Positions 53,197 through 62,402 of a DNA stretch of 64,000 nucleotides are shown here, piece after piece. Source of the stretch: BRH-c54 sp032251145 (GTDB lineage: Bacteria; Bacteroidota; Bacteroidia; Flavobacteriales_E; Vicingaceae); NCBI GenBank assembly GCA_032251145.1, contig JAVVER010000003.1:6210-70209 (forward strand), read 5' to 3'. How positions within the stretch are numbered: position 1 is the stretch's first letter; each line of letters opens with the position of its first letter. The position numbers were made by a program, and so were the translations under genes. Below the pieces are notes generated by a model. That model had not been told where the DNA came from, searched no databases, and saw only the letters and a list, made by a program, of their open reading frames with translations.

Positions 53197-53994
53197 ATGG
53201 AAATTATAGGTTACATCGCAGCTATTTTTGTTGGAATTACTTTAGGACTTGTTGGATCAGGTGGTTTTTTGGCATTACCCATTTTAGTTTATCTGTTTCA
53301 TATTATTGATCCTGAAATTGCAACAGCTTATTCATTATTTTTAGTTGGGGTAGTTAGTTTTGTAGGTGTTTTTTTAAAAAATAAGCAAGGGTATGTAAAC
53401 TATAAAACCGCTATCTATTTTGGAGTCCCAACAGTTATTGCTATTTTTCTTACCAGAAAATTTCTAATGCCCGCTATACCAGAAACTATTTTTTCAATCA
53501 ACCAATTTGTAATCACTAAAAGATTAATTGTAATGTCTCTTTTAGCTATTACTATGATGATATCTTCTTACTTTATGATTGGTAATAAAAAAACAGAAAA
53601 TGAATTACCCTTAAACAAAAAAAATAAAACATTAAATTTTTTAGGAGGGATGATAATAGGAAGTTTGTCCGGAATTGTGGGTATTGGAGGCGGTTTTGTA
53701 ATTGTGCCAGCACTACTTAAAATAGGTAATTTACCTATGAAGATGGCTGTTGGAACTTCTTTATTAATTGTTGCATTAAATTCTGCATTTGGATTTTTAG
53801 GGAGTGTTTCTCATTTCCAAATTGACTGGAAGCTATTAATTTTATTCTCCTTATTTTCTGTTTTAGGAATGCTTATAGGTAATTATATTTCTAAAAATGT
53901 AAATGGGAAACATTTAAAATTGAGTTTTGGATGGTTTGTATTATTAACAGGAGCTGTTATTATGATAAATGAATTATTTTTTACTAATTTTTAA
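53197..53994 (+). CDS. TauE/SafE-family sulfite/sulfur-anion exporter
   Basis: 265 residues with about eight hydrophobic helices in two halves. Each half opens with the family glycine motif: GITLGLVGSGGFLALPILVY in the first, GSLSGIVGIGGGFVIVPALL in the second. These transporters export sulfite, sulfoacetate or related anions. It begins directly after the ArsR stop and is followed after eight bases by an MBL-rhodanese gene, which fits a sulfur-detoxification operon. Confidence 0.92.
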   Translation: MEIIGYIAAIFVGITLGLVGSGGFLALPILVYLFHIIDPEIATAYSLFLVGVVSFVGVFLKNKQGYVNYKTAIYFGVPTVIAIFLTRKFLMPAIPETIFSINQFVITKRLIVMSLLAITMMISSYFMIGNKKTENELPLNKKNKTLNFLGGMIIGSLSGIVGIGGGFVIVPALLKIGNLPMKMAVGTSLLIVALNSAFGFLGSVSHFQIDWKLLILFSLFSVLGMLIGNYISKNVNGKHLKLSFGWFVLLTGAVIMINELFFTNF

Positions 53995-54002
53995 AACTAT
54001 AT

Positions 54003-55433
54003 ATGATGTACGTAGAACAACTTTATACCGGATGTTTAGCAGAAGCTGCTTATTACATTGAATCTAATGGCGAAGCTGCCATTATTGACCCTCTTAGAGA
54101 ACCAACTCCTTATGTGGAAATGGCTAAAAAACGAAATGCTAAAATTAAATATGTATTTCTAACGCATTTTCATGCCGATTTTGTATCAGGACATGTTGAT
54201 TTAGCTAAAGCTACTGGAGCAACCATTGTGTTTGGACCAAATGCTCACCCATCCTTTGATTTTCATTCGGGCAAGGACGGAGAACTTTTTCCAATAGGAA
54301 ATATCAATTTAAAATTGTTGCACACTCCCGGTCATACTATGGAATCTTCCACCTATTTATTATTGGATGAAGAAGGTAAAGAAAAAGCGATTTTTACTGG
54401 AGATACCTTGTTTATTGGCGATGTTGGAAGACCTGATTTAGCTGTGAAATCTGACCTTACAGAAAAAGATTTAGCAGGACATTTATTTGATTCATTAAGA
54501 AACAAAATTATGCCTCTTCCAGATGAAATTATTGTTTATCCGGCACATGGAGCAGGTTCTGCTTGTGGTAAAAATATGAGTTCAGAAACTTTCGACACCT
54601 TAGGCAATCAAAAAATTGAAAATTATGCTTTAAGAGCCAACATGACCAAAGAAGAATTTGTTACTGAAGTAACTACAGGTTTATCCTCTCCTCCACAATA
54701 TTTCCCTAAAAATGTTGCTATGAATCAAGGAATAAATAAACATTATGAAGAAATTCTTGAGCATGGCTTAACCGCTTTAAAAGCTAAAGAAGTTGAGTTT
54801 TTAATGCAAGATCAAAAAGCATTGATTTTAGATGTACGCTCTCCTCAAGAATTTGCTGCTGCTCATATTCCAAATGCCATTTTTATTGGTTTGGATGGCG
54901 GTTTTGCTCCTTGGGTAGGCACATTAATAGAAAACTTGAAACAACCTATTATCATTGTAGCTCCAAAAGGTAGAGAGGAAGAAGCTGTAACCAGATTAGC
55001 AAGAGTTGGCTACGACCATTGTTTGGGTTATTTGGAAAATGGCTTAGATGCTTGGAAAAATGCAGGTTATGCTGTTGAAGCTATTCAAACTATTTCTCCT
55101 GAAACATTTTCTGAAAAGCTACAAGCTAACGATGCGGTTGTAGATGTTAGAAGAATTGGCGAAGTAAATGCCGGAAAATTAGTTCATAATAACCTTATTC
55201 ATCTTTGCTTAGATGATATCAACCATAATTATACTCAACTATCAAAAGATACACCTTATTATGTGCATTGTGCTGGTGGTTATCGCTCAATTATTGCTTT
55301 ATCTATATTAAGGCAAAAAGGATTTAAAAACCTTATAAATGTAGAAGGTGGTTTTAGTGGAATTAAAAATTGCGGTAAATTGCCTTGTGTTGAACAAAGT
55401 TGTTCTTCTACTGAAAGCTCTTGTTCCTCTTAA
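54003..55433 (+). CDS. MBL-fold hydrolase with two rhodanese domains (persulfide dioxygenase-like)
   Basis: The N-terminal metallo-beta-lactamase domain has FLTHFHADFVSGH (H55, H57, D59, H64), the form seen in ETHE1/Blh persulfide dioxygenases, with LLHTPGHTMES and FTGDTLFIGDVGRPDL. Two rhodanese domains follow: the first (ILDVRSPQEFAAAHIPNAIF) has VAPKGREEEA where the active-site cysteine would be, so it is inactive; the second has YYVHCAGGYRSI, with an intact catalytic cysteine. The tail is cysteine-rich (CGKLPCVEQSCSSTESSCSS). Likely oxidises or transfers sulfane sulfur. Last gene of the ArsR-TauE operon. Confidence 0.92.
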   Translation: MMYVEQLYTGCLAEAAYYIESNGEAAIIDPLREPTPYVEMAKKRNAKIKYVFLTHFHADFVSGHVDLAKATGATIVFGPNAHPSFDFHSGKDGELFPIGNINLKLLHTPGHTMESSTYLLLDEEGKEKAIFTGDTLFIGDVGRPDLAVKSDLTEKDLAGHLFDSLRNKIMPLPDEIIVYPAHGAGSACGKNMSSETFDTLGNQKIENYALRANMTKEEFVTEVTTGLSSPPQYFPKNVAMNQGINKHYEEILEHGLTALKAKEVEFLMQDQKALILDVRSPQEFAAAHIPNAIFIGLDGGFAPWVGTLIENLKQPIIIVAPKGREEEAVTRLARVGYDHCLGYLENGLDAWKNAGYAVEAIQTISPETFSEKLQANDAVVDVRRIGEVNAGKLVHNNLIHLCLDDINHNYTQLSKDTPYYVHCAGGYRSIIALSILRQKGFKNLINVEGGFSGIKNCGKLPCVEQSCSSTESSCSS

Positions 55434-55445
55434 AAATTTAAGCAT

Positions 55446-55480
55446 AAAAAAACCTGATGAGTTGTCATCAGGTTTTTTTT
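55446..55480. terminator. Bidirectional terminator between the sulfur operon and kbl
   Basis: AACCTGATGA / TCATCAGGTT with a GTTG loop, A-run before and T-run after. Confidence 0.92.
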
Positions 55481-55482
55481 GT

Positions 55483-56673
55483 TTATTTAATCACTCCCAA
55501 AGCTTTACCCACTTTTTCAAAAGCCGCTATGGCTTTATCTAAATGTGCTTGCGTATGAGCTGCTGACAATTGTACTCTTATTCTTGCTAAATCTTTTGGA
55601 ACTACTGGATAGAAAAATCCAATAGCATAAATACCTTCATCTAACAATTTGTTGGCAAACTCCTGAGCTAATTTAGCATCATAAAGCATTACAGGAACAA
55701 TAGCTGAATCACCATCACGAATTTCTAAACCAATTTTCTTAACTCCAGCTTTAAAATAAGCAACATTTTGCTCTAATTTATCTCTTAATTCGGTAGAAGT
55801 TTCTAATAAATTAAATACTTCTATTGCTGCCCCTACAATTGCAGGAGATAAGGAATTAGAAAACAAATATGGTCTTGATCGCTGACGAAGCATATCAATA
55901 ACTTCTTTTTTACCTGAGGTAAATCCGCCCATAGCTCCACCTAACGCTTTTCCTAAAGTAGAGGTAATGATATCTACTCTACCCATTACATTTTTAAGCT
56001 CATGAGTTCCCTTCCCTTTTTTTCCTATAAATCCTGTTGCGTGAGAATCATCTACCATTACTAAAGCATCATACTTTTCTGCTAAATCGCATATTTCATC
56101 TAACTTAGCCACATAGCCATCCATAGAAAATACGCCATCAGTAACAATAATACGATTGTGCTGAGCTTGAGCTTTTTTTAATTGCTCTTCCAAATCATTC
56201 ATATCGCTATTTTTATAACGATAACGAGCTGCTTTACATAAACGCACTCCATCAATAATAGAAGCATGGTTTAATTCATCTGAAATAATAGCATCATTTT
56301 CTCCAAAAAGTGGCTCAAAAACTCCTCCATTAGCATCGAAAGCTGCTGCATATAAGATGGTATCTTCCATACCTAAAAAAGTAGAAATTTTATGCTCTAA
56401 TGTTTTGTGTATGTCTTGCGTTCCACAGATAAAACGTACAGAAGACATTCCATAACCGTGCGTATCTAAGGCTTTTTTAGCTCCCTCAATTACTTTTGGG
56501 TGAGAGGACAACCCAAGGTAATTATTGGCACACATGATAATTACTTCTTCACCTGTGCTTACTTTCACCTCTGCTCCCATTGGAGTAGTAATAATTCTTT
56601 CTTTTTTATATAATCCTGCCTCCTCAATATTTTTCAATTCGGCTTGCAATTCTTGTTGTAATTTTCCGTACAT
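55483..56673 (-). CDS. kbl: Glycine C-acetyltransferase (2-amino-3-ketobutyrate CoA ligase)
   Basis: PLP enzyme of the alpha-oxoamine synthase family, converting 2-amino-3-oxobutyrate and CoA to glycine and acetyl-CoA in threonine breakdown. CANNYLGLSSHPKVIEGAKK, RFICGTQDIHKTLE and the PLP lysine in TSTLGKALGGAMGG are typical; VMVDDSHATGFIG binds the cofactor ring. 396 residues. The family also includes 8-amino-7-oxononanoate and serine palmitoyl synthases; the RFICGTQ and YGMSSV motifs favour Kbl. No threonine dehydrogenase gene is adjacent. Confidence 0.92.
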   Translation of the reverse strand: MYGKLQQELQAELKNIEEAGLYKKERIITTPMGAEVKVSTGEEVIIMCANNYLGLSSHPKVIEGAKKALDTHGYGMSSVRFICGTQDIHKTLEHKISTFLGMEDTILYAAAFDANGGVFEPLFGENDAIISDELNHASIIDGVRLCKAARYRYKNSDMNDLEEQLKKAQAQHNRIIVTDGVFSMDGYVAKLDEICDLAEKYDALVMVDDSHATGFIGKKGKGTHELKNVMGRVDIITSTLGKALGGAMGGFTSGKKEVIDMLRQRSRPYLFSNSLSPAIVGAAIEVFNLLETSTELRDKLEQNVAYFKAGVKKIGLEIRDGDSAIVPVMLYDAKLAQEFANKLLDEGIYAIGFFYPVVPKDLARIRVQLSAAHTQAHLDKAIAAFEKVGKALGVIK

Positions 56674-56737
56674 CTGTGAAATTTTAAATTAAAGATTAGA
56701 AATTAGAAATTCTTGCAGTAGAATAGATTATCCACTT

Positions 56738-57301
56738 TTAAACTGTCATGATATCTTTTTCCTTAGCTGCAATAAGTGCATCCACTTTACCGATATAGCT
56801 ATCTGTAAGTTCTTGCACTTCATCTTCGAAAGATTTGCTTAAATCTTCACTCAAGCCATCATTTTTAAGTTTCTTGATTTCATCATTTGCATCTTTTCTG
56901 GCATTACGAATACCAATTTTAGCATGTTCCCCTTCAGCTTTAGCTTGTTTAGAAAGGTCTCTTCTTCTTTCTTCGGTAGGAGTTGGAACATTAATGATAA
57001 TCATTTCACCATTATTTTGTGGATTTAACCCTAAATTACCATTAATAATGGCTTTTTGAATTTCTTCCAACATGGCTTTTTCCCATGGTTGAACTGTTAA
57101 CGTTCTACCATCTACAGCAGTAACATTAGCCACCTGAGTTAAAGGAGTTGAAGAACCATAATAATCTACATAAACACTAGACAACATCATAGGTGTAGCT
57201 TTTCCGGCTCTAATTTTCACTAACTGAGTGTCTAAGTGACTGATTGCGTTCTGCATGGCTTCTTTTGCAGTATCAAGAATAAAATCTAAATCTTCGTTCA
57301 T
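56738..57301 (-). CDS. frr: Ribosome recycling factor
   Basis: Splits post-termination ribosomes together with EF-G. 187 residues, with DYYGSSTPLTQVANVTAVDG, RTLTVQPWEKAMLEEIQKAI and PTPTEERRRDLSKQAKAEGE as family hallmarks. In most bacteria it follows pyrH directly; here a 1.7-kb S41 peptidase gene lies between them. Confidence 0.97.
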   Translation of the reverse strand: MNEDLDFILDTAKEAMQNAISHLDTQLVKIRAGKATPMMLSSVYVDYYGSSTPLTQVANVTAVDGRTLTVQPWEKAMLEEIQKAIINGNLGLNPQNNGEMIIINVPTPTEERRRDLSKQAKAEGEHAKIGIRNARKDANDEIKKLKNDGLSEDLSKSFEDEVQELTDSYIGKVDALIAAKEKDIMTV

Positions 57302-57440
57302 AAGCTTTGTTTCGAGTAATTAATTTCAAGTTCAAAGATACAAACTCTTTGAATTAAGCAACTAGTTTATTGTCAAAAATTAATTTAACAAGCACCCAAC
57401 TATAACAAATATATTAATTTCTGTTCTTCTTTTTATTAAC

Positions 57441-59162
57441 CTATTTATTATTCGATTTGCTCTTTTGTTTTAGATAATCAATTGCATATAATAATCTTTC
57501 ATCTTTTGACATTTTAATCCCTTCTTTTGTTACAGGAACTACAATGTCTGGTGTAATTCCATCCTTAGTAATTAATTCACCATCATTCTTCACCACTTTC
57601 ATCCCAGTAAAAATACAGTAGTATTTATTGTAAATCCAAAATCCATTTACATTTCCATTACTACCAGCTGTTGACTGCCCTATTATTGTTCCTAAATTAT
57701 AGTACTTAATCATGTCTAAGCAAGTCTCTGCAAAACTTATAGCGCTTCCATCAGATATAAAAACAGTAGGAACAGTAATTAATTTATTTGAAGGTTTAAT
57801 TGTCCACCTCGTAGCTGGTCCTTTTGAGATATATTCATCTTTATTTATTGTATATAAGGTTTTATAAGGAACTTTCCAATAAGAAGATTTTAAAACAGTA
57901 TCTTTAAAATGCTTAAGTATATTTACTGTTCTAGGATAACCTCGAAAATCAACTATTATACCTTTAGAAGAATTGAATTTTGAAATATTTTTCTTAAAAT
58001 CGCTATAAGTAAGTTCATTAATATCTAAATAATAAATTGAATCTCTTATTAACTTTATGCCTTCTCCTTGATAAACCCAATTACTATTAGTCTTATTTCT
58101 TATAATAGTTTTTTCCTTTACAACATAGTTCTCTCTGTAAGTGATTTTTATATTTGAATTTTTCGTTCCTTTTAATATTTCATCCTCAATTCGAAAATCT
58201 CTCCATTGCTGGGTAGAAGATGATACCTGATATTTTAAAGAATCTATAAGTTTTTTTATTGGCACTTTATTAATCATCAATATTTCAACTCCTAATGAAA
58301 TTTCATCTTTAAAATCTAATAAAACTTCACTCACAACTAGGCTACTATCAATTATTCTTACTTTAAAAGGTGGCAAATAATGCAAAGAGTCATCCCTATA
58401 AAAAGTTCTTGCATGTCCATCATTCAGAGTATAAGATAAATAGTTTAAAGCTTTAAATGTTCCATATTCTGTATTTTCTAACGACACAATAGTTATAGCT
58501 TTTTTCAATATAACACCCCAATCTTCCACTATATTTCTCTGATAAGGATAAAAGTGTTTATAAATATTCCAAGCAATAATTACTGCTCCAATATTATGGT
58601 GAATTTCTTCTACTTCTAATTGTTTGTTAAAATTCTTTATTTTAAATGGTTTATCAACTCCATAAGGAATATTAGTTGTAATATTTTCATATTCAATTCG
58701 ATAGAACTTAATGTTGGTTTTTGGTTTTCTATATTTAATTTTCGTCTTATAGGGTTGAGTAAGCGTAATCAGAAAATCCAACAATTTTGAAGATGAGCTT
58801 ATTTTTCCTTGTCCAAAACCTTCATGCTCATAATAATACTTTTTCTTTTTTAAATTAATTGTATCATTTATTATAATATTACTATTAGTAAATACTATTT
58901 CTGGAGCAATCTTCGAAAAAAAACTTTCTAAAGAATCTTTCAATTCATCATCATTCTTGCATTCAGTAACTGTTGCTAACCCTACACTTACTATATCCTC
59001 CCATAACAATGCACTTGTGTTCTTTATAGGATAATAATATTTCACATGACCGTACACATCAGCAAATACAATAGAATTATACATTTGAACACTATCAATA
59101 GAGACTTGTGAACACAATGTATTACTTAATAATATTGAAATTACAAACAAAAAACCCTTCAT
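57441..59162 (-). CDS. S41-family (C-terminal processing-type) peptidase
   Basis: Signal peptide MKGFLFVISILLSNTLCSQ. The first half (to about residue 230) is an unassigned region with ADVYGHVKYYYP and a later related GAVIIAWNIYKHFYPYQ; a PDZ-like segment lies near 280-330. The S41 catalytic region has GIVDFRG-like GIIVDFRGYPR, then VFISDGSAISFAETCLDMIK with the nucleophile Ser in AISFAE, and GTIIGQSTAGSNGN. A secreted serine protease of 573 residues, AT-rich codon use. Inserted between pyrH and frr, so probably not part of the ancestral operon. 139 bases separate it from frr. Confidence 0.87.
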   Translation of the reverse strand: MKGFLFVISILLSNTLCSQVSIDSVQMYNSIVFADVYGHVKYYYPIKNTSALLWEDIVSVGLATVTECKNDDELKDSLESFFSKIAPEIVFTNSNIIINDTINLKKKKYYYEHEGFGQGKISSSSKLLDFLITLTQPYKTKIKYRKPKTNIKFYRIEYENITTNIPYGVDKPFKIKNFNKQLEVEEIHHNIGAVIIAWNIYKHFYPYQRNIVEDWGVILKKAITIVSLENTEYGTFKALNYLSYTLNDGHARTFYRDDSLHYLPPFKVRIIDSSLVVSEVLLDFKDEISLGVEILMINKVPIKKLIDSLKYQVSSSTQQWRDFRIEDEILKGTKNSNIKITYRENYVVKEKTIIRNKTNSNWVYQGEGIKLIRDSIYYLDINELTYSDFKKNISKFNSSKGIIVDFRGYPRTVNILKHFKDTVLKSSYWKVPYKTLYTINKDEYISKGPATRWTIKPSNKLITVPTVFISDGSAISFAETCLDMIKYYNLGTIIGQSTAGSNGNVNGFWIYNKYYCIFTGMKVVKNDGELITKDGITPDIVVPVTKEGIKMSKDERLLYAIDYLKQKSKSNNK

Positions 59163-59246
59163 TTATTAATCTAATAAAAAATAAAGATATAACTATTAAA
59201 TTAATTAATGAATTTAAAGTTCTATTAGATATTTACGAAAGCAAAA

Positions 59247-59957
59247 TTAAAACTGCACTAAAGTCCCAATTTTTGAATTCTTTTCAATTACTTTTTTAAG
59301 ATTTCCGGGAGTATTCATATCAAAAACAATGATAGGAAGTTTGTTTTCGTTGCACAGGGTAAAAGCTGTCATATCCATTACCGTAAGTCCTTTTTGATAA
59401 ACTTCTTCAAAAGTAATGGTAGCATATTTTGTTGCTGTTGCATCTTTTTCCGGGTCAGCTGTATAAATTCCATCTACTCTAGTTCCTTTAAGAATAACAT
59501 CTGCTTCAATTTCTATCGCTCTTAAACTTGCTGCTGTATCTGTAGTAAAAAATGGATTTCCTGTACCAGCTCCAAAAATTACTACTCTACCTTTTTCTAA
59601 ATGTCTTACTGCTTTTCTTTTTATAAATGGCTCAGCAATTTCTTTCATTTCAATAGCAGTTTGCAAACGTGTTTCCACATCAATAGCTTCAAGAGCTGCT
59701 TGTAATGCCATACTATTAATTACTGTTGCCAACATTCCCATATAATCTCCTTGGGTTCTTTCCATCCCTCCTTCTGCTGCCTGAATACCTCTAAAAATAT
59801 TTCCTCCACCAATTACAATTGCAACCTCAACACCACTTTCTACCACTTCTTTAATTTCTTTTGCATAAGTTGCAATTCTATTATTATCAATTCCAAATTG
59901 TTTATCTCCCATTAGAGATTCGCCACTAAGCTTGAGAAGTATTCTTTTATAAGACAT
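59247..59957 (-). CDS. pyrH: UMP kinase
   Basis: Phosphorylates UMP to UDP; amino-acid-kinase fold. RILLKLSGESLMGDKQFGID, VAIVIGGGNIFRGIQ and GRVVIFGAGTGNPFFTTDTA are diagnostic, with DGIYTADPEKD for the product site. 236 residues. Downstream of tsf behind a hairpin terminator, upstream of the S41 gene. Confidence 0.97.
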   Translation of the reverse strand: MSYKRILLKLSGESLMGDKQFGIDNNRIATYAKEIKEVVESGVEVAIVIGGGNIFRGIQAAEGGMERTQGDYMGMLATVINSMALQAALEAIDVETRLQTAIEMKEIAEPFIKRKAVRHLEKGRVVIFGAGTGNPFFTTDTAASLRAIEIEADVILKGTRVDGIYTADPEKDATATKYATITFEEVYQKGLTVMDMTAFTLCNENKLPIIVFDMNTPGNLKKVIEKNSKIGTLVQF

Positions 59958-60022
59958 CTTTAGATTATAAGTTTATGAGTTTGTAAAGTTAAAGTTTATG
60001 AGTTGACTATTATTTTTTAGAC

Positions 60023-60057
60023 AAAAAAAAAGAGAAAATTTATTTTCTCTTTTTTTA
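60023..60057. terminator. Terminator between tsf and pyrH
   Basis: AGAGAAAA / TTTTCTCT (60031-60038 with 60043-60050), loop of four, long A and T runs on either side. It would end the rplM-rpsI-rpsB-tsf transcript. Confidence 0.85.
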
Positions 60058-60062
60058 AAATG

Positions 60063-60899
60063 TTAACCTAACATTATACGCTTGAAGCCTGTAACGGATA
60101 AATCGTTTTCAGTTTCTTTTAGTATTTGTGCAATGTTCTTTTTGTTATCTGTAATAGACTCTTGGTTTAATAAAGTATTCTCTTTTAAGAATTTTTTTAC
60201 TTTACCTTCTGCAATTTTATCAACCATAGCTTCCGGTTTACCTTCAGCTAAAGCCATTTCCTTACCTAGTGCTAATTCATGGTCGATAATAGCTTTATCA
60301 ACACCATTTTCATCAACAGCTAATGGGTTCATTGCAGCAATTTGCATTGCAATTTGTTTTCCAACCTCTTCAATTTTATCTCCTGATTTGTTGAAACCAA
60401 CAATAGAAGCTAATTTATTTCCTGGGTGGTTGTAAGCGATAGTTGTTTCAGCTTCAATAGTTTCATAAGCAGAAACTTCAATTTTTTCGCCAATAACACC
60501 TGTTTGCTCAATAATTTTTTCTTGGATAGTAAGTGAATCACTACCAAATTTTAAATTTTTCAATTCTTCTAAAGAAGCAGGACTGTTTGCGATAGCAGCA
60601 TCTAAAATAGTTGTAGCGAATTTATTGAAATCGTCATTTTGAGCAACGAAATCAGTTTCGCAGTTTACTACTACTAAAACAGCTTTTTTACCACCATTAG
60701 TAGATTTAGCGATAACTAACCCTTCTTTTGCATCTCTATCTCCTCTGTTAGCGGCAACTTTTTGTCCTTTTTTTCTTAAAATATCTATAGCAGCTTCAAA
60801 ATCGCCATTAGCTTCTACTAATGCTTTTTTGCAGTCCATCATTCCTGAACCTGTTTGCTTTCTTAAATTGTTTACGTCTGCAGCAGTTATATTTGCCAT
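60063..60899 (-). CDS. tsf: Translation elongation factor Ts
   Basis: Nucleotide exchange factor for EF-Tu. The start NITAADVNNLRKQTGSGMMD and CKKALVEANGDFEAAIDILR form the N-terminal domain; VVNCETDFVAQNDDFNKF carries the TDFV motif that contacts EF-Tu. MQIAAMNPLAVDENGVD is in the core. 278 residues. The 211-base gap to rpsB holds a strong hairpin. Confidence 0.97.
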   Translation of the reverse strand: MANITAADVNNLRKQTGSGMMDCKKALVEANGDFEAAIDILRKKGQKVAANRGDRDAKEGLVIAKSTNGGKKAVLVVVNCETDFVAQNDDFNKFATTILDAAIANSPASLEELKNLKFGSDSLTIQEKIIEQTGVIGEKIEVSAYETIEAETTIAYNHPGNKLASIVGFNKSGDKIEEVGKQIAMQIAAMNPLAVDENGVDKAIIDHELALGKEMALAEGKPEAMVDKIAEGKVKKFLKENTLLNQESITDNKKNIAQILKETENDLSVTGFKRIMLG

Positions 60900-60978
60900 T
60901 TTTATTTGATTTTAAAAGTTAAAATTATATTAGTTTAATTAGTGCTTGTCTATAAAGTCCGATTTATTCGTTATACTC

Positions 60979-61026
60979 GTTTTAAAAATTAGTCATTTAC
61001 CAAAGTAAACTCCTAATTTTTAAAAC
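60979..61026 (-). promoter_or_regulatory. Long hairpin in the rpsB-tsf spacer
   Basis: A perfect 14-bp outer stem (GTTTTAAAAATTAG, 60979-60992, with 61013-61026) encloses a 3x3 internal loop and a 5-bp stem TTTAC / GTAAA with loop CAAA. It lies 80 bases before the tsf start in the mRNA; no T-run follows, so attenuation or processing is more likely than termination. The rest of 60900-61110 shows no gene. Confidence 0.55.
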
Positions 61027-61110
61027 TTCGCAAGCCTCGAACTCGAACTTTATAGTTCAATCACTCGACTTTATGTTTATGGACGGACTCTAATTAAGTA
61101 AAGAAGTAAA

Positions 61111-61872
61111 TTATTCTTCTGTTTTAACAGGAGCTTCTTTATCTTGTTTCACTTCTTTTTCAACTTTAGTTTTTTCTTTATCTTTTTTTCTTTCAGATAA
61201 TCCTTTCGTTACAGCTTCTGCAACAATAGTCATAATTTTATCTATAGAGCTTGATGCATCATCATTACCTGGAATAGCAAAATCAACTAAAGTTGGATCT
61301 GAATTAGTATCTACTAAAGCGAAAGTTGGTATATTTAATTTTTTTGCTTCAGCAATTGCAATGTGTTCTTTTTTGATATCGATAACAAAAATTGCAGAAG
61401 GCAAACGAGTTAAATCAGCGATACTTCCTAAGTCTCTTTCTAATTTTTCTCTTTGACGTTGAATTTGAAGACGTTCTCTTTTAGAAAGCGTATCCATCGT
61501 TCCATCTTCTTTCATTTTATCGATAGAAGACATTTTTCTTACTGCTTTTCTAATAGTAACGAAGTTGGTTAACATACCACCTGGCCATCTTTCTGTGATG
61601 TAAGGCATGTTGGTAGGTTTAATTTTTTCAGTAACAATATCTTTTGCTTGTTTTTTAGTAGCAACAAACATGATTTTTTTACCTGATTTGGCAATTTGTT
61701 CTAAAGCAGCACAAGCTTGGTCTAATTTTGCTGCTGTTTTGTGAAGATCAATAATGTGGATTCCGTTCTTCTCCATGAAGATGTACGGAGCCATTTTAGG
61801 ATTCCACTTTCTTTTTAGGTGACCAAAGTGTACACCTGCATCTAGTAATTCTTTAAAATCTACTTTTGACAT
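61111..61872 (-). CDS. rpsB: 30S ribosomal protein S2
   Basis: KELLDAGVHFGHLKRKWNPK and MAPYIFMEKNGIHIIDLHKT open the protein; FVATKKQAKDIV, TERWPGGMLTNFVTIRKAV and IPTFALVDTNSDPTLVDFAI are universal S2 segments. 253 residues, with a charged lysine/glutamate tail after residue 225 (RKKDKEKTKVEKEVKQDKEA), as is usual in Bacteroidota. Member of the rplM-rpsI-rpsB-tsf operon. Confidence 0.98.
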   Translation of the reverse strand: MSKVDFKELLDAGVHFGHLKRKWNPKMAPYIFMEKNGIHIIDLHKTAAKLDQACAALEQIAKSGKKIMFVATKKQAKDIVTEKIKPTNMPYITERWPGGMLTNFVTIRKAVRKMSSIDKMKEDGTMDTLSKRERLQIQRQREKLERDLGSIADLTRLPSAIFVIDIKKEHIAIAEAKKLNIPTFALVDTNSDPTLVDFAIPGNDDASSSIDKIMTIVAEAVTKGLSERKKDKEKTKVEKEVKQDKEAPVKTEE

Positions 61873-61945
61873 TTTTTTTAATTGTTTACATTCCTTAATA
61901 CTTCAACTCTTGAGTAGCTCGACAATTTCTTTCGAAGTCTCAACA

Positions 61946-61992
61946 GTTTAGATACTAAACAATAATTGATTACTTGTTCGGGAAAACCGAAC
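61946..61992 (-). promoter_or_regulatory. Two hairpins in the rpsB leader
   Basis: GTTCGG / CCGAAC (61976-61981 with 61987-61992) and GTTTAG / CTAAAC (61946-61951 with 61955-61960) fold in the 138-base rpsI-rpsB spacer. Candidate S2-responsive leader; inference only. An in-frame upstream extension of rpsB here is not coding. Confidence 0.4.
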
Positions 61993-62010
61993 TTATTTAT
62001 TAGTTTAATT

Positions 62011-62397
62011 CTAACGTTTACTGAACTGGAATTGCTTACGAGCTTTAGGTTGTCCTGGTTTTTTACGTTCAACCATTCTAGGATCTCTAGTAAGTAAACT
62101 TTCTTTTTTTAATAAAGATCTGTTTTCTTCACTAACTTTTACTAATGCTCTTGCAATTGCATGTCTAACAGCTTCTGCCTGACCAGTGATTCCACCGCCA
62201 AAAACATTTACTTTTACATCGTAATTGTCTTTTAAGTCAGTTGCTACAAATGCTTGTTGTACTTTTCCTTGTAAAACTGTTGTAGGGAAAAACTCTTTAT
62301 AGTCTTTTTTGTTTACAATAATGTTTCCTTTTCCTTTTGAAAGGTAAACTCTAGCTACTGCAGTTTTTCTTCTTCCTGTTGCGTTAATTACTTCCAT
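62011..62397 (-). CDS. rpsI: 30S ribosomal protein S9
   Basis: EVINATGRRKTAVARVYLSK and VNVFGGGITGQAEAVRHAIA, ending in RMVERKKPGQPKARKQFQFS and KR; the C-terminal arginine/lysine tail reaches into the P site. 128 residues. Five bases after the rplM stop. Confidence 0.98.
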   Translation of the reverse strand: MEVINATGRRKTAVARVYLSKGKGNIIVNKKDYKEFFPTTVLQGKVQQAFVATDLKDNYDVKVNVFGGGITGQAEAVRHAIARALVKVSEENRSLLKKESLLTRDPRMVERKKPGQPKARKQFQFSKR

Positions 62398-62402
62398 GGA
62401 TT

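Noticed and set aside
61878..62072. 64-residue ORF between rpsI and rpsB
   Set aside because: It overlaps the rpsI end, has no family resemblance and covers leader hairpins.
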